DNA of 64,000 nt from JBPYCR01 sp051846915 (GTDB lineage Bacteria; Bacillota; Bacilli; Bacillales; Amphibacillaceae). A model generated the notes under the pieces. The model saw nothing but the letters and a program-made list of their open reading frames with translations. It had not been told where the DNA came from and ran no database searches. A program made the translations under genes and the position numbers. Every line of letters starts with the position of its first letter. The first letter of the stretch is position 1. Positions 25,794-33,684 of the stretch are shown piece after piece. The stretch spans positions 120,443 through 184,442 of the forward strand of contig NZ_JBPYCR010000003.1 of NCBI RefSeq assembly GCF_051846915.1, read 5' to 3'.

Positions 25794-25911
25794 ACGGTTT
25801 CCTCCAGAACTTCATTAGTGTCTACTCTATTATAACGTTAGTTGTACATAGGAAACAGTATAATTCATTTTGTTGAAAATCCTTCATAATTTAAGAACAG
25901 ATTTTTTACAA

Positions 25912-25962
25912 AAAACCATCCGATACTGTTCTACGTGTAAGGCAGTCAGTACGGATGGTTTC
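25912..25962 (-). terminator. Terminator after yisL
   Basis: AAACCATCCGTACTG pairs with CAGTATCGGATGGTTT (one bulge) on the leftward strand and is followed by TTTGTAAAAAA. Placed just past the yisL stop. Confidence 0.75.
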
Positions 25963-25988
25963 ATTTCCTCAACATAAAAATTATTCAA

Positions 25989-26363
25989 CTATGGAAGAAT
26001 ACCTAAAGGTAAGCGACCGAATCCTAAGCCGATGGCAATTATAGCTGCAATTGCAAATTGAATCCACCAGCTTTTTACTGGTTTCTTTTTATTAGTTTTT
26101 ACACCAATCATTTCCAATGCAATAATCACCCACAAACCAGCGATTACTTTAACAATTAGTTCTCCAAGCATTCCACCACTTACACCATTAGCAAGATACG
26201 TTCCAAGTAAACTGCCTCCTGAATATAAAATTAATAAATAATCCAGTCGCAATATCATATGTACTATTTTCCCAGGTTTTGATTTTTCTTGCCCGTAAAG
26301 TGCAGAAACAACAAAAATTAGTATAACTGCCAATACCCAAGCAGTAATGTGCAAATGTGCCAT
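25989..26363 (-). CDS. yisL: YisL-family membrane protein (DUF1516)
   Basis: 124 residues with four membrane segments, starting MAHLHITAWVLAVILIFVVS. This N-terminus and the central LRLDYLLILYSGGSLL are typical of YisL. Function unknown. The ATG at 26363 is chosen because AAGGAGGAC lies upstream; a six-codon extension exists. Confidence 0.88.
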   Translation of the reverse strand: MAHLHITAWVLAVILIFVVSALYGQEKSKPGKIVHMILRLDYLLILYSGGSLLGTYLANGVSGGMLGELIVKVIAGLWVIIALEMIGVKTNKKKPVKSWWIQFAIAAIIAIGLGFGRLPLGILP

Positions 26364-26546
26364 AATGATGTCCTCCTTCATATAAATACCATATCTTTCT
26401 AATGTACGAATGCATTATACCACGTACACTGGCCTTTTTCATATAAAGTGACTTCTACATAGCCCTGATGTTTTTAAGTTTTCAACCTAAGGTAACCGTT
26501 ACATGGGGACATCATCTGATGAGTTACTAATCTTTCCAAACGTGCA

Positions 26547-26590
26547 AAAGCCCTTACCATATTTAAAATGATAGGGCTTATTTTTGCAAT
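26547..26590. terminator. Terminator-like hairpin after the tartrate dehydrogenase gene
   Basis: AAGCCCT...ATGATAGGGCTT around an A/T-rich centre, followed by ATTTTTGC. It lies about 70-115 bases past the dehydrogenase stop on the leftward strand. Confidence 0.5.
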
Positions 26591-26661
26591 TAAGAACCGT
26601 TTCCTATTTGTACTAAATATTAAGCAGCAGATACATACACTTTGTGAATTATAGATAAGTG

Positions 26662-27756
26662 TTACTTAGCAATAATTCCTTTGGATATCGCATTTTCTTT
26701 CAAAATTTCAGTAAAACGATCGCCAACTTGCGGAGTAGAAGCTTTACCTCCTAAGTCAGGGGTAAGCTGATTCGTTTCTTCTAAAATATTTTTAATTGAA
26801 TCCAAAATGGCAGCACCCCACTTTTCTTCACCAAAGAAGTCCATCATCTGACTAACAGACCAAATCGCAGCTAATGGGTTTGAAATTTCTTTTCCGGAAA
26901 TATCTGGTGCAGATCCATGAACAGGTTCAAACATAGATGGAAATTCTTTTTCCGGGTTAACATTGGCTCCAGTAGCCAGTCCCATTCCACCTGTAATCGC
27001 TGCACCAATATCCGTTAAAATATCTCCAAACAAATTAGATGTAACAACGATCTCAAAACGCTCCGGATCCGAAACAAAATAGAGGCTCGCTGCATCCACT
27101 AAATACGAATATGTCTCCACATCAGGATATTCTTTACCAACTTCATCAAATACTTCATCCCAAAATACCATCGAATAATTGAGGGCATTCCCCTTACTAA
27201 TACTTGTCAATGTCTTTTTCTGTTTCCGAGCTTCTTCATATGCATAACGAATAATTCGTTCCGTCCCTTTTCGTGAAAAAACACCGGTTTGCAACACAAC
27301 TTCTTCTGGTTTCCCTTTAAATAACCAATCACCTGCACCTGCATATTCTCCTTCGCTATTTTCACGAATAACCAAAAAGTCGATATCCTTTTTCGTCTTA
27401 TCTTTTAAAGGTGTCAGAGAATCATTTAACAATGTAATAGGGCGGAGGTTAACATATAAATCAAATTCTTTCCGGATTCTTAATAGCAGATCCCAGAGTG
27501 AAATATGGTCGGGAACACCTGGATACCCTACTGCTCCTAAATAAATGGCATCAAATGCTTTCAATTTTTCAATTCCATCATCATCCATCATTTTTCCATG
27601 CTCAAGATAATATTCGCATCCCCACGGGAAGTCCTGAAATGAAAATGAAATCCGACTATCCATTTTTTCAATGGATTTTAATACTTTCACGCCTTCTGCA
27701 ACTACTTCCGGGCCAATTCCATCTCCGGGAATCAAAGCAATGTTATAATTTTTCAT
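26662..27756 (-). CDS. Tartrate/D-malate dehydrogenase (beta-decarboxylating, IPMDH superfamily)
   Basis: 364 residues. NAD-dependent oxidation of a 2-hydroxy-dicarboxylate with or without decarboxylation. The N-terminal ALIPGDGIGPEVVAEGVKVL and LGAVGYPGVPDHISLWDLLL are distinctive of the tartrate/D-malate branch (TtuC/DmlA) rather than leuB; RENSEGEYAGAG, the catalytic Lys/Tyr region and SNLFGDILTDIGAAITGGMG also fit. The ATG at 27756 has GGAGG five bases upstream; a TTG four codons earlier is possible. Last gene of the catabolic island; a terminator-like hairpin separates it from the aldehyde dehydrogenase. Confidence 0.9.
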   Translation of the reverse strand: MKNYNIALIPGDGIGPEVVAEGVKVLKSIEKMDSRISFSFQDFPWGCEYYLEHGKMMDDDGIEKLKAFDAIYLGAVGYPGVPDHISLWDLLLRIRKEFDLYVNLRPITLLNDSLTPLKDKTKKDIDFLVIRENSEGEYAGAGDWLFKGKPEEVVLQTGVFSRKGTERIIRYAYEEARKQKKTLTSISKGNALNYSMVFWDEVFDEVGKEYPDVETYSYLVDAASLYFVSDPERFEIVVTSNLFGDILTDIGAAITGGMGLATGANVNPEKEFPSMFEPVHGSAPDISGKEISNPLAAIWSVSQMMDFFGEEKWGAAILDSIKNILEETNQLTPDLGGKASTPQVGDRFTEILKENAISKGIIAK

Positions 27757-27807
27757 CTTATCCTCCAATTGACTTTATTCATAGCCATATAATATGTAAT
27801 AAGGAAA

Positions 27808-27849
27808 ACAAAGGAGCAATCATTAATAAATTAAATCTCGCTCCTTTGT
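27808..27849 (-). terminator. Hairpin between the aldehyde dehydrogenase and tartrate dehydrogenase genes
   Basis: ACAAAGGAGC pairs with GCTCCTTTGT over a 22-base loop; TTTTCC follows on the leftward strand. It may reduce read-through into the dehydrogenase gene. Confidence 0.65.
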
Positions 27850-27881
27850 CAGGTTCCTATTTGTTTGTAAGCTAGCTTGAC

Positions 27882-29303
27882 TTAAATACCGATGGAAACA
27901 TACTGCATTTCAAGGAAGTCGTCAATTCCCTGATGTCCACCTTCACGACCTAACCCACTTTCTTTCATTCCGCCAAATGGTGCTTGAACGGCAGAAGGTG
28001 CGCCATCATTCCAGCCAACAATACCGAAATCAAGTTTTTCAATTGTTTTGGTACCGCGGGATACACTTTCAGTAAATACATAGGCAGCTAGTCCATATGG
28101 TGTATCATTTGCCAATTGTATTACTTCTTCTTCTGTTTCAAACTTCTGTATTGGTGCAACCGGTCCGAATGTTTCTTCATTCATGATCAGCATAGATGGA
28201 TTAACATCTTTTACAACTGTTGGGGAGTAAAAGTTTCCTTTCTCACCGATCCGATGCCCGCCTGCAACAACTACTCCACCGTTACTGACCGCATTTTTCA
28301 CGTGCTCATCTACTTTTTCCACGCCAGCTTCGTTAATCAATGGGCCTATATCCGTTCCTTCTTTCATCCCATCGCCGACTTGCAGTTGTTTCGTGCGGTC
28401 AGCAAATGCATCGACAAACTCATCATATATATCTGATTGAACGTAAATACGATTTCCACAGACACACGTTTGTCCTGCATTTCTGAACTTGGATGCAATC
28501 GTACCATTGACAGCTTTTTCAATATCTGCATCGTTGTAAATGATAATCGGTGCATGTCCACCCAATTCAAGAGAAAGTTTTTTAACGGTACTTGCCCCTT
28601 GCTCCATTAGCTTTTTACCAACTTCTGTAGAACCGGTAAACGTAACTTTTCTTACGCGTTCATCTGTCAAGAACACTTCACCAATTTCTCTGGATGAGCC
28701 GGTAACGATATTAATAACTCCTTTAGGAAATCCTGCTTTTTCGGCAAGTTCTACAAGTTTAATTGCTGTTAAAGGAGTTTCACTGGAAGGCTTAATAACA
28801 ACTGTACAGCCTGCAGCAAGTGCTGGACCCATTTTCCTTGTCAACATAGCCGCTGGAAAATTCCAAGGTGTAATTGCAGCAACAACACCTATCGGCTTCT
28901 TCCAAACTTGCAATCGTTTATTTGGAACATGTGTAGGAATTGTTTCCCCATAAATACGTTTTCCTTCCTCCGCATACCATTCCAAATAGTTAGCTGCATA
29001 GTGTACTTCGCCTTTCGCTTCCTTAAAAGGCTTTCCCATTTCTTTCGTCATTATTTCTGCAAGCTCATCTTCGTGCTCAATCATTAAATCGAAAAACTTA
29101 CGTAATAATTTTGAGCGGTCATAAGCTGTTTGATCCGCCCAACCTTCAAAAGCATCGGATGCAGCTGCAACTGCCTGGACTGCTTCTTGTTTACCGCCTT
29201 TTGGCACCTCAGAGACTACTTCCCCTGTGCTTGGATTGTAGACGGGGGATTGTTGAAGGTTTTTACCAGTCCATTCTCCATTAATATAATTCAAATTGTT
29301 CAT
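27882..29303 (-). CDS. NAD(P)-dependent semialdehyde dehydrogenase (GabD-like)
   Basis: 473 residues of the ALDH superfamily. Cofactor motif ITPWNFPAAMLTRKMGPALA, FTGSTEVGKKLM, catalytic Glu in LELGGHAP and catalytic Cys in FRNAGQTCVCGNRIY near residue 286; two adjacent cysteines (CVC) are typical of succinate semialdehyde dehydrogenases. Sequence style is SSADH or the closely related ketoglutarate-semialdehyde group; the gene neighbourhood (TRAP transporter, tartrate dehydrogenase) points to an organic-acid substrate. The ATG at 29303 follows GAGGTGATATTG; an upstream seven-codon extension lacks an SD. It lies about 70 bases after the GntR gene. Confidence 0.9.
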   Translation of the reverse strand: MNNLNYINGEWTGKNLQQSPVYNPSTGEVVSEVPKGGKQEAVQAVAAASDAFEGWADQTAYDRSKLLRKFFDLMIEHEDELAEIMTKEMGKPFKEAKGEVHYAANYLEWYAEEGKRIYGETIPTHVPNKRLQVWKKPIGVVAAITPWNFPAAMLTRKMGPALAAGCTVVIKPSSETPLTAIKLVELAEKAGFPKGVINIVTGSSREIGEVFLTDERVRKVTFTGSTEVGKKLMEQGASTVKKLSLELGGHAPIIIYNDADIEKAVNGTIASKFRNAGQTCVCGNRIYVQSDIYDEFVDAFADRTKQLQVGDGMKEGTDIGPLINEAGVEKVDEHVKNAVSNGGVVVAGGHRIGEKGNFYSPTVVKDVNPSMLIMNEETFGPVAPIQKFETEEEVIQLANDTPYGLAAYVFTESVSRGTKTIEKLDFGIVGWNDGAPSAVQAPFGGMKESGLGREGGHQGIDDFLEMQYVSIGI

Positions 29304-29372
29304 CAATATCACCTCTATTAACATATTAGATCATATAGCTAAATAATTAAAAACATATGATTCAATGCTTAT

Positions 29373-30020
29373 TTAATGCTCCGCAATCAATTGCTCTTCA
29401 ACATATTCAATATGGTTTTTAACCCCTCTTCTAACAATGTCTTTATCGTTCGTTTGTAACGCTTCTAGTAAATCTTTATGTTCTTGATAAAAAACTTGGG
29501 GGCTGGAATAGTATTCATCCAGATGCAGAAGAACAGTTCTGATTTGTACCTGAATGGAATCATAAATTTTAATAATCCGTGAATTTCCTGACAAGTTAAC
29601 AACATAACTATGGAAATTCATATCCAAATCAAATAATTTGCTCCAATTACTGTTATTAAGCTGCTCTTTCATTTGCTCTAAAATAGCATACAATTTCTCG
29701 AAATGGCCTTCATTAAGTTGCGGCAAAGCTTGGACAAATGCGTGTGCTTCAATTAATGTACGCAGTTCAATAATTTCTTTCCAATCCTTTTCAGAAAACG
29801 GAGAAACATAAGTCCCTTTTCGCGCTTTACTTATTACCATTTCTTCATACTCCAATATTTTCAGCGCCTCACGTATTGTACTTCGGCTTACATCAAAATT
29901 ATTCGATAGCTCACTTTCAAGCAAACGTTCTCCAAACTGAAGCTCACGGTTCCATATTTTCCTTCTCAATTGATCCGCAATTTGTTCACCTAGCGACTCT
30001 TGTACAATAGATTCGCTCAT
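29373..30020 (-). CDS. GntR-family regulator with FCD domain
   Basis: 215 residues. N-terminal winged helix (about 10-75; LESELSNNFDVSRSTIREAL, then ARKGTYVSPF) and an all-helical FCD ligand domain with metal-binding candidates (D in FDLDMNFHSYVV, H in NSRIIKIY...QEHKDLLEAL). Members respond to organic acids. Likely controls the TRAP island: two matching inverted repeats TGTCGATT(A/G)TCGACA lie in the dctP/2-hydroxyacid dehydrogenase intergenic region, fitting the T-GT-N-AC-A pattern of FCD regulators. It lies about 60 bases after dctM. The start follows GGAGGTGGC. Confidence 0.92.
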   Translation of the reverse strand: MSESIVQESLGEQIADQLRRKIWNRELQFGERLLESELSNNFDVSRSTIREALKILEYEEMVISKARKGTYVSPFSEKDWKEIIELRTLIEAHAFVQALPQLNEGHFEKLYAILEQMKEQLNNSNWSKLFDLDMNFHSYVVNLSGNSRIIKIYDSIQVQIRTVLLHLDEYYSSPQVFYQEHKDLLEALQTNDKDIVRRGVKNHIEYVEEQLIAEH

Positions 30021-30080
30021 TTATTCAGCCACCTCCAATCATTCTAATTTCATTTTAAAATGGAACTAAAAACAGTTTAA

Positions 30081-31361
30081 TTAGTCTAATAAATTCGGTA
30101 AAAACATGACTAACTCAGGTAAAAATGTAAATATAAACAATAATGTTATCAATGCTATTGTGAACGGAAGCGTTGCTTTTGCCACCTGCTCTAAAGACAG
30201 ACCACTAATTGCACTCGCAACGTTTAGGTTATCACCAACCGGCGGTGTTAGAAATCCAATTTCAGCAGCTAAAATCATTATAATACCAAAATGAACCGGA
30301 TGCATACCCAATTCCATTACTACCGGCAGCAATATCGGTGCAAGCAAGAGAATGCCTGCCAAAGTTTCCATAAACATACCTATAAAAATAAGCAAAAGTA
30401 CGATGAGTGCAATAATCACCCATGAATCAACAGGTAGCGATATTAAAAAGTTAGCAACTGTGGTAGGTACCTGTTCTACCGTAAGTATTCGTCCATAAGT
30501 TGCTGCAGTTGCAACGATAATAAGAATAATGCCGGATATTAAAGTAGTCTGTGTAAATATCTCAGGAACTTTTGACCACTTAATTTCTCTATAGACAAAA
30601 ATACCTAATAATGCACTATACCCTACCGCTACTCCTGCAGCTTCGGTTGGCGTAAATATCCCACCATAAATTCCTCCAAGAACAATGATCGGCATTAAAA
30701 GTGTCCATTTTGCTTCATTAAAATACTTCCATCGTTCTTTCCCTGTTGCTTTTTCGCCAGAGCCAACAAATCCTTTTTTCTTGGAAATGTAGTAGCTGAG
30801 CCCCCATAACAGGATAGCAATTAATAACCCAGGGATGACACCTGCTATAAATAAATCGCCAATGGATGTGTTTGTCGTGATTCCATAAATAATTAACGGG
30901 ATACTTGGAGGAATAATAATTCCTAATGTTCCTGCAGATGCTACAACACCTGCACTAAACCCTGCTTCATATTTTTCCTTTACCATAGCCGGAACCATAA
31001 TTCCACCGATCGCAGCAACCGTTGCAGGACCGGATCCGCTCAAGGCTGCAAAAATAGTACAAGCCACAATCGTAACCCCGGCAAGCCCTCCCGTATAATG
31101 ACCTACAAACGATTTAGCAAAATCAATTAACCGTCTGGAAAGACCGCCATACTCCATCAGTATTCCTGCGAAAACAAATAAAGGAACAGCCATTAAAGCG
31201 TAAGAATCAACAGTAGAAAACATCCCTTGTGCGATAAATTCAATAGGCATTTTTTCTGTTACAAGCAGTGTAAAAATAGATGAAATAGCTAATGCGAATG
31301 CAATAGGAACACTTAGTAACATTAATACAATAAAACTTCCGAATAAAACCAGCGTACCCAA
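30081..31361 (-). CDS. dctM: TRAP transporter large permease (DctM)
   Basis: 426 residues with about twelve membrane segments. Conserved features include MAVPLFVFAGILMEYGGLSRRLIDFA, ALSGSGPATVAAIGGIMVPAM, IIPPSIPLIIYG, GFLTPPVGDNLNVASAI. This is the ion-coupled translocation subunit of the tripartite transporter. TTG start preceded by AGGAGGTGAG. It is 20 bases after dctQ, in the order dctP-dctQ-dctM. Confidence 0.95.
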   Translation of the reverse strand: MGTLVLFGSFIVLMLLSVPIAFALAISSIFTLLVTEKMPIEFIAQGMFSTVDSYALMAVPLFVFAGILMEYGGLSRRLIDFAKSFVGHYTGGLAGVTIVACTIFAALSGSGPATVAAIGGIMVPAMVKEKYEAGFSAGVVASAGTLGIIIPPSIPLIIYGITTNTSIGDLFIAGVIPGLLIAILLWGLSYYISKKKGFVGSGEKATGKERWKYFNEAKWTLLMPIIVLGGIYGGIFTPTEAAGVAVGYSALLGIFVYREIKWSKVPEIFTQTTLISGIILIIVATAATYGRILTVEQVPTTVANFLISLPVDSWVIIALIVLLLIFIGMFMETLAGILLLAPILLPVVMELGMHPVHFGIIMILAAEIGFLTPPVGDNLNVASAISGLSLEQVAKATLPFTIALITLLFIFTFLPELVMFLPNLLD

Positions 31362-31381
31362 ATGCGCTCACCTCCTGTCAA

Positions 31382-31891
31382 TTAATTCATTCGTGTTTTA
31401 AGAACATGTTTTTTTACGTCTATTATTAATCGGTAAATATGTTGACTAACTCTAAATGTCATCATAAAAGATCCTAGCGGTAATCCAATATAAATAAGAT
31501 ACATTGGAATTTGATTTGCTGGTGACAGTTGTTGCGTGTTGTATTGATCCATAACTAGTTTAATACTGTATATATCGAGAAAGATAAGAAATCCTATCCA
31601 AAATAGTAAAGCTATAAATTGAATTAATAGAGCTGCAAGCGGAGTTATTTTATTAGCGATATTCACTAAAAAATTAAATTTAACATGCCTTTGGTATCTC
31701 ACCGCATAGCTCGCACTTGTATAAACAAACCAAACGAATGCATATCTCGATAATTCTTCCGACCATGTAAGCGAGTTATCGAATACATAACGCATGATTA
31801 CTTGGATAAGCATTAATACGGAGAAAAAAACAATTAAAATAGCAGAAAAGTAAATTTCAATATGGTCATCAAGATGCTTATAGAGTTTTAT
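31382..31891 (-). CDS. dctQ: TRAP transporter small permease (DctQ), apparent non-canonical start
   Basis: Four membrane segments and the DctQ signature (MLIQVIMRYVFDNSLTWSEE). The first ATG in frame lies inside membrane segment 1, which would truncate the protein to 143 residues. The same frame continues upstream, KLYKHLDDHIEIYFSAILIV, giving the normal ~169-residue length, but contains no ATG, GTG or TTG. A strong SD (GAAGGAGG) sits eight bases before ATA at 31889-31891; an ATT is two bases after the SD. I therefore place the start at ATA 31891. Spacing to dctP (about 170 bases) contains a GC-rich hairpin. Confidence 0.75.
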   Translation of the reverse strand: MKLYKHLDDHIEIYFSAILIVFFSVLMLIQVIMRYVFDNSLTWSEELSRYAFVWFVYTSASYAVRYQRHVKFNFLVNIANKITPLAALLIQFIALLFWIGFLIFLDIYSIKLVMDQYNTQQLSPANQIPMYLIYIGLPLGSFMMTFRVSQHIYRLIIDVKKHVLKTRMN

Positions 31892-32009
31892 TGGAATCGC
31901 CTCCTTCTATCTGGCTTAATAAATAAAACGTGGAAATCAAGCCTTTGGCGCAGTGGATTTTGTTCATTTATTTAGTATGAGGTTTTCAAAACATAATTCT
32001 GTAATAAAA

Positions 32010-32052
32010 CACCCGGGCACTTTCGCCTTGGATCGGCACTTTTGCCCGGGTG
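32010..32052 (-). terminator. GC-rich hairpin between dctP and dctQ
   Basis: CACCCGGGCA and TGCCCGGGTG form a perfect 10-bp stem followed by TTTTATT on the leftward strand. It probably acts as a partial terminator or 3'-end stabiliser, giving more binding protein than permease. Confidence 0.75.
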
Positions 32053-32060
32053 CGAATGGT

Positions 32061-33170
32061 TTATTTTATTGCTTCTAGTATCTTATCATTTCCTGCAGCT
32101 TCCAATAGTTTAATTAACATGTCTTTATCTACTTCGTCAGCATTTTCTTCATAAAATGGGATAGAAGCTTCAACCCATGCATCGTGTTCTTCATCTGACA
32201 AGTCACGGATAATAGCACCTTCATCTTCTAATTTCTTTCTTAATTCTGTATCAAGGTCAGCATTCAAATCACGTAAATGTGAAATTGCTTCATCCGCAGA
32301 TGATTGTAAAATTTCTTGATCCTCTTCAGGAAGTCCTTCAAAGAAGTCTTTGTTAACAATTAGAATTTCTGGATCAAAAATATGCCCTGTTGTTGTGATA
32401 TACTCACTTGGCTCATGGAATTTTCCTGTGTATATAAGCTGGAAAGGGTTTTCCACACCTTCTACTGCACCCGAAGATAATCCACTAAACACTTCCGTGA
32501 ACGCCATTGGAGTTGGGTTCGCACCAATATGCTTCCAAAATGCAATATGCATTGGAACTTCCATCGTACGTAACTTCAATCCTTCTGCATCTTCCGGCGT
32601 TACAATTTCACCTTTACTGTTAGATAGATGTCTCCATCCATTTTCACTAAAGCCTAAACCAACAAAGCCACTTTCTTCTAATCCGTCCAATAGGTTCTGA
32701 CCTACGTCACCATCAAACACATTGTAAACAGCATCAATATCTTTAAAAATAAATGGAAAGTCAAATACTTCCAAAGCAGATGAGAAGTTAGCAAGTACCC
32801 CTACGGATGGAGATGTAATTTCAATATTTCCGGACTGAGTATTTTCAACCATTTCTCGCTCGCCACCTAATTGGCCATCCGGATATACTTCAACTTCAAT
32901 TCTACCATCTGATTTTTCTTCAACCAGTTCTTTAAACTTCAAATACATATCATGTTGTGTTGCTTCTGTAGAAACAACATGTGCCGCTTGAATAGTATAG
33001 CTTTCTCCACCTTCACTGCTTGACTCTTCACTTGAGTCCTCATTGCTGGAGCTATTGCCTTCACTTTCATTGCTAGCTTCATTGTTTCCTCCACCGCAAG
33101 CTGCTAGTGCAATCAAAACAAACGCGAATAGTAAAAGTGCAAAATTTCTTTTGATCATGCTTTTGACCAT
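32061..33170 (-). CDS. dctP: TRAP transporter solute-binding lipoprotein (DctP)
   Basis: 369 residues. A lipoprotein signal (FALLLFAFVLIALAACGGG, lipidated Cys near 25) is followed by a Ser/Glu/Asn-rich linker and the DctP fold: IQAAHVVSTEATQHDMYLKF, IEVEVYPDGQLGGEREMVE, FPFIFKD, GLKLRTMEVPMH with the substrate-contacting Arg, and TTTGHIFDPEILIVNK. It captures an organic acid outside the membrane for DctQM. The highly acidic linker fits a salt-adapted Bacillus. Long leader (about 290 bases) from the promoter at 33472-33500, carrying a cre site. Confidence 0.95.
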   Translation of the reverse strand: MVKSMIKRNFALLLFAFVLIALAACGGGNNEASNESEGNSSSNEDSSEESSSEGGESYTIQAAHVVSTEATQHDMYLKFKELVEEKSDGRIEVEVYPDGQLGGEREMVENTQSGNIEITSPSVGVLANFSSALEVFDFPFIFKDIDAVYNVFDGDVGQNLLDGLEESGFVGLGFSENGWRHLSNSKGEIVTPEDAEGLKLRTMEVPMHIAFWKHIGANPTPMAFTEVFSGLSSGAVEGVENPFQLIYTGKFHEPSEYITTTGHIFDPEILIVNKDFFEGLPEEDQEILQSSADEAISHLRDLNADLDTELRKKLEDEGAIIRDLSDEEHDAWVEASIPFYEENADEVDKDMLIKLLEAAGNDKILEAIK

Positions 33171-33361
33171 GTTTAAATTCTCCCCTTTAGTTTTATTTCT
33201 TTAAAATATGATTTCTAATAAAAACTATCAAATTCTCCTTATACCCTACAATTATGTATATGTTACTATCAACCCCTTTCATAAATATAAAGTGCATTAT
33301 GTAATAATATTAGAATGACGGAATTGTTTTAGTCCTTGCTTTGTTATGCACTTAATTTTTT

Positions 33362-33375
33362 TGCATGCGCTTTCA
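33362..33375 (-). promoter_or_regulatory. cre site in the dctP leader (CcpA)
   Basis: On the leftward strand TGAAAGCGCATGCA matches the cre consensus TGWAARCGYTWNCW at all but one position. It lies about 100 bases downstream of the dctP promoter, so CcpA would act as a roadblock for carbon catabolite repression of the transporter operon. Confidence 0.7.
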
Positions 33376-33442
33376 CATAACATAAAAGCACAGCAAAATG
33401 AGTAAAACATTAAATTCAAACTAGATGTAAAACTACTGGGTC

Positions 33443-33457
33443 GATTGTCGACAATTA
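33443..33457. promoter_or_regulatory. Operator 1, GntR/FCD type, downstream of the dctP promoter
   Basis: TCGATTGTCGACAAT contains the perfect palindrome ATTGTCGACAAT (33445-33456). It starts about 15 bases past the dctP -10 box. It shares 13 of 15 positions with operator 2. Confidence 0.75.
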
Positions 33458-33471
33458 TTTCAGTGAATTCA

Positions 33472-33500
33472 GTATAATTCTTTTTTTATTACTTGTCAAT
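33472..33500 (-). promoter_or_regulatory. SigA promoter of dctP operon
   Basis: On the leftward strand TTGACA, 17 bases, TATACT: a near-consensus vegetative promoter. With this promoter the dctP mRNA leader is about 290 bases. Confidence 0.8.
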
Positions 33501-33590
33501 GAATTCTTTTTTTTAATGTAATCCATCGTCAACCTATCATTTATATAGTTTTATAGATTTACTCTCCATATTCACTTACTATTATTTATA

Positions 33591-33619
33591 TTGACTTCTT
33601 TTTTAAATAAAGCTATTTT
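33591..33619 (+). promoter_or_regulatory. SigA promoter of the 2-hydroxyacid dehydrogenase gene
   Basis: TTGACT, 17 bases, TATTTT. The start codon lies about 65 bases downstream and operator 2 about 19 bases past the -10 box. Confidence 0.7.
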
Positions 33620-33637
33620 AAGAGTAGTCCTAATAAT

Positions 33638-33652
33638 GTCGATTATCGACAA
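33638..33652. promoter_or_regulatory. Operator 2, GntR/FCD type, downstream of the dehydrogenase promoter
   Basis: TGTCGATTATCGACA is a perfect 7-1-7 inverted repeat. Position just downstream of the -10 box implies repression by blocking initiation or elongation, mirroring operator 1 on the other side. Confidence 0.75.
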
Positions 33653-33684
33653 TGTTACAATATTATTAAAAGGGGGAAATAAAA

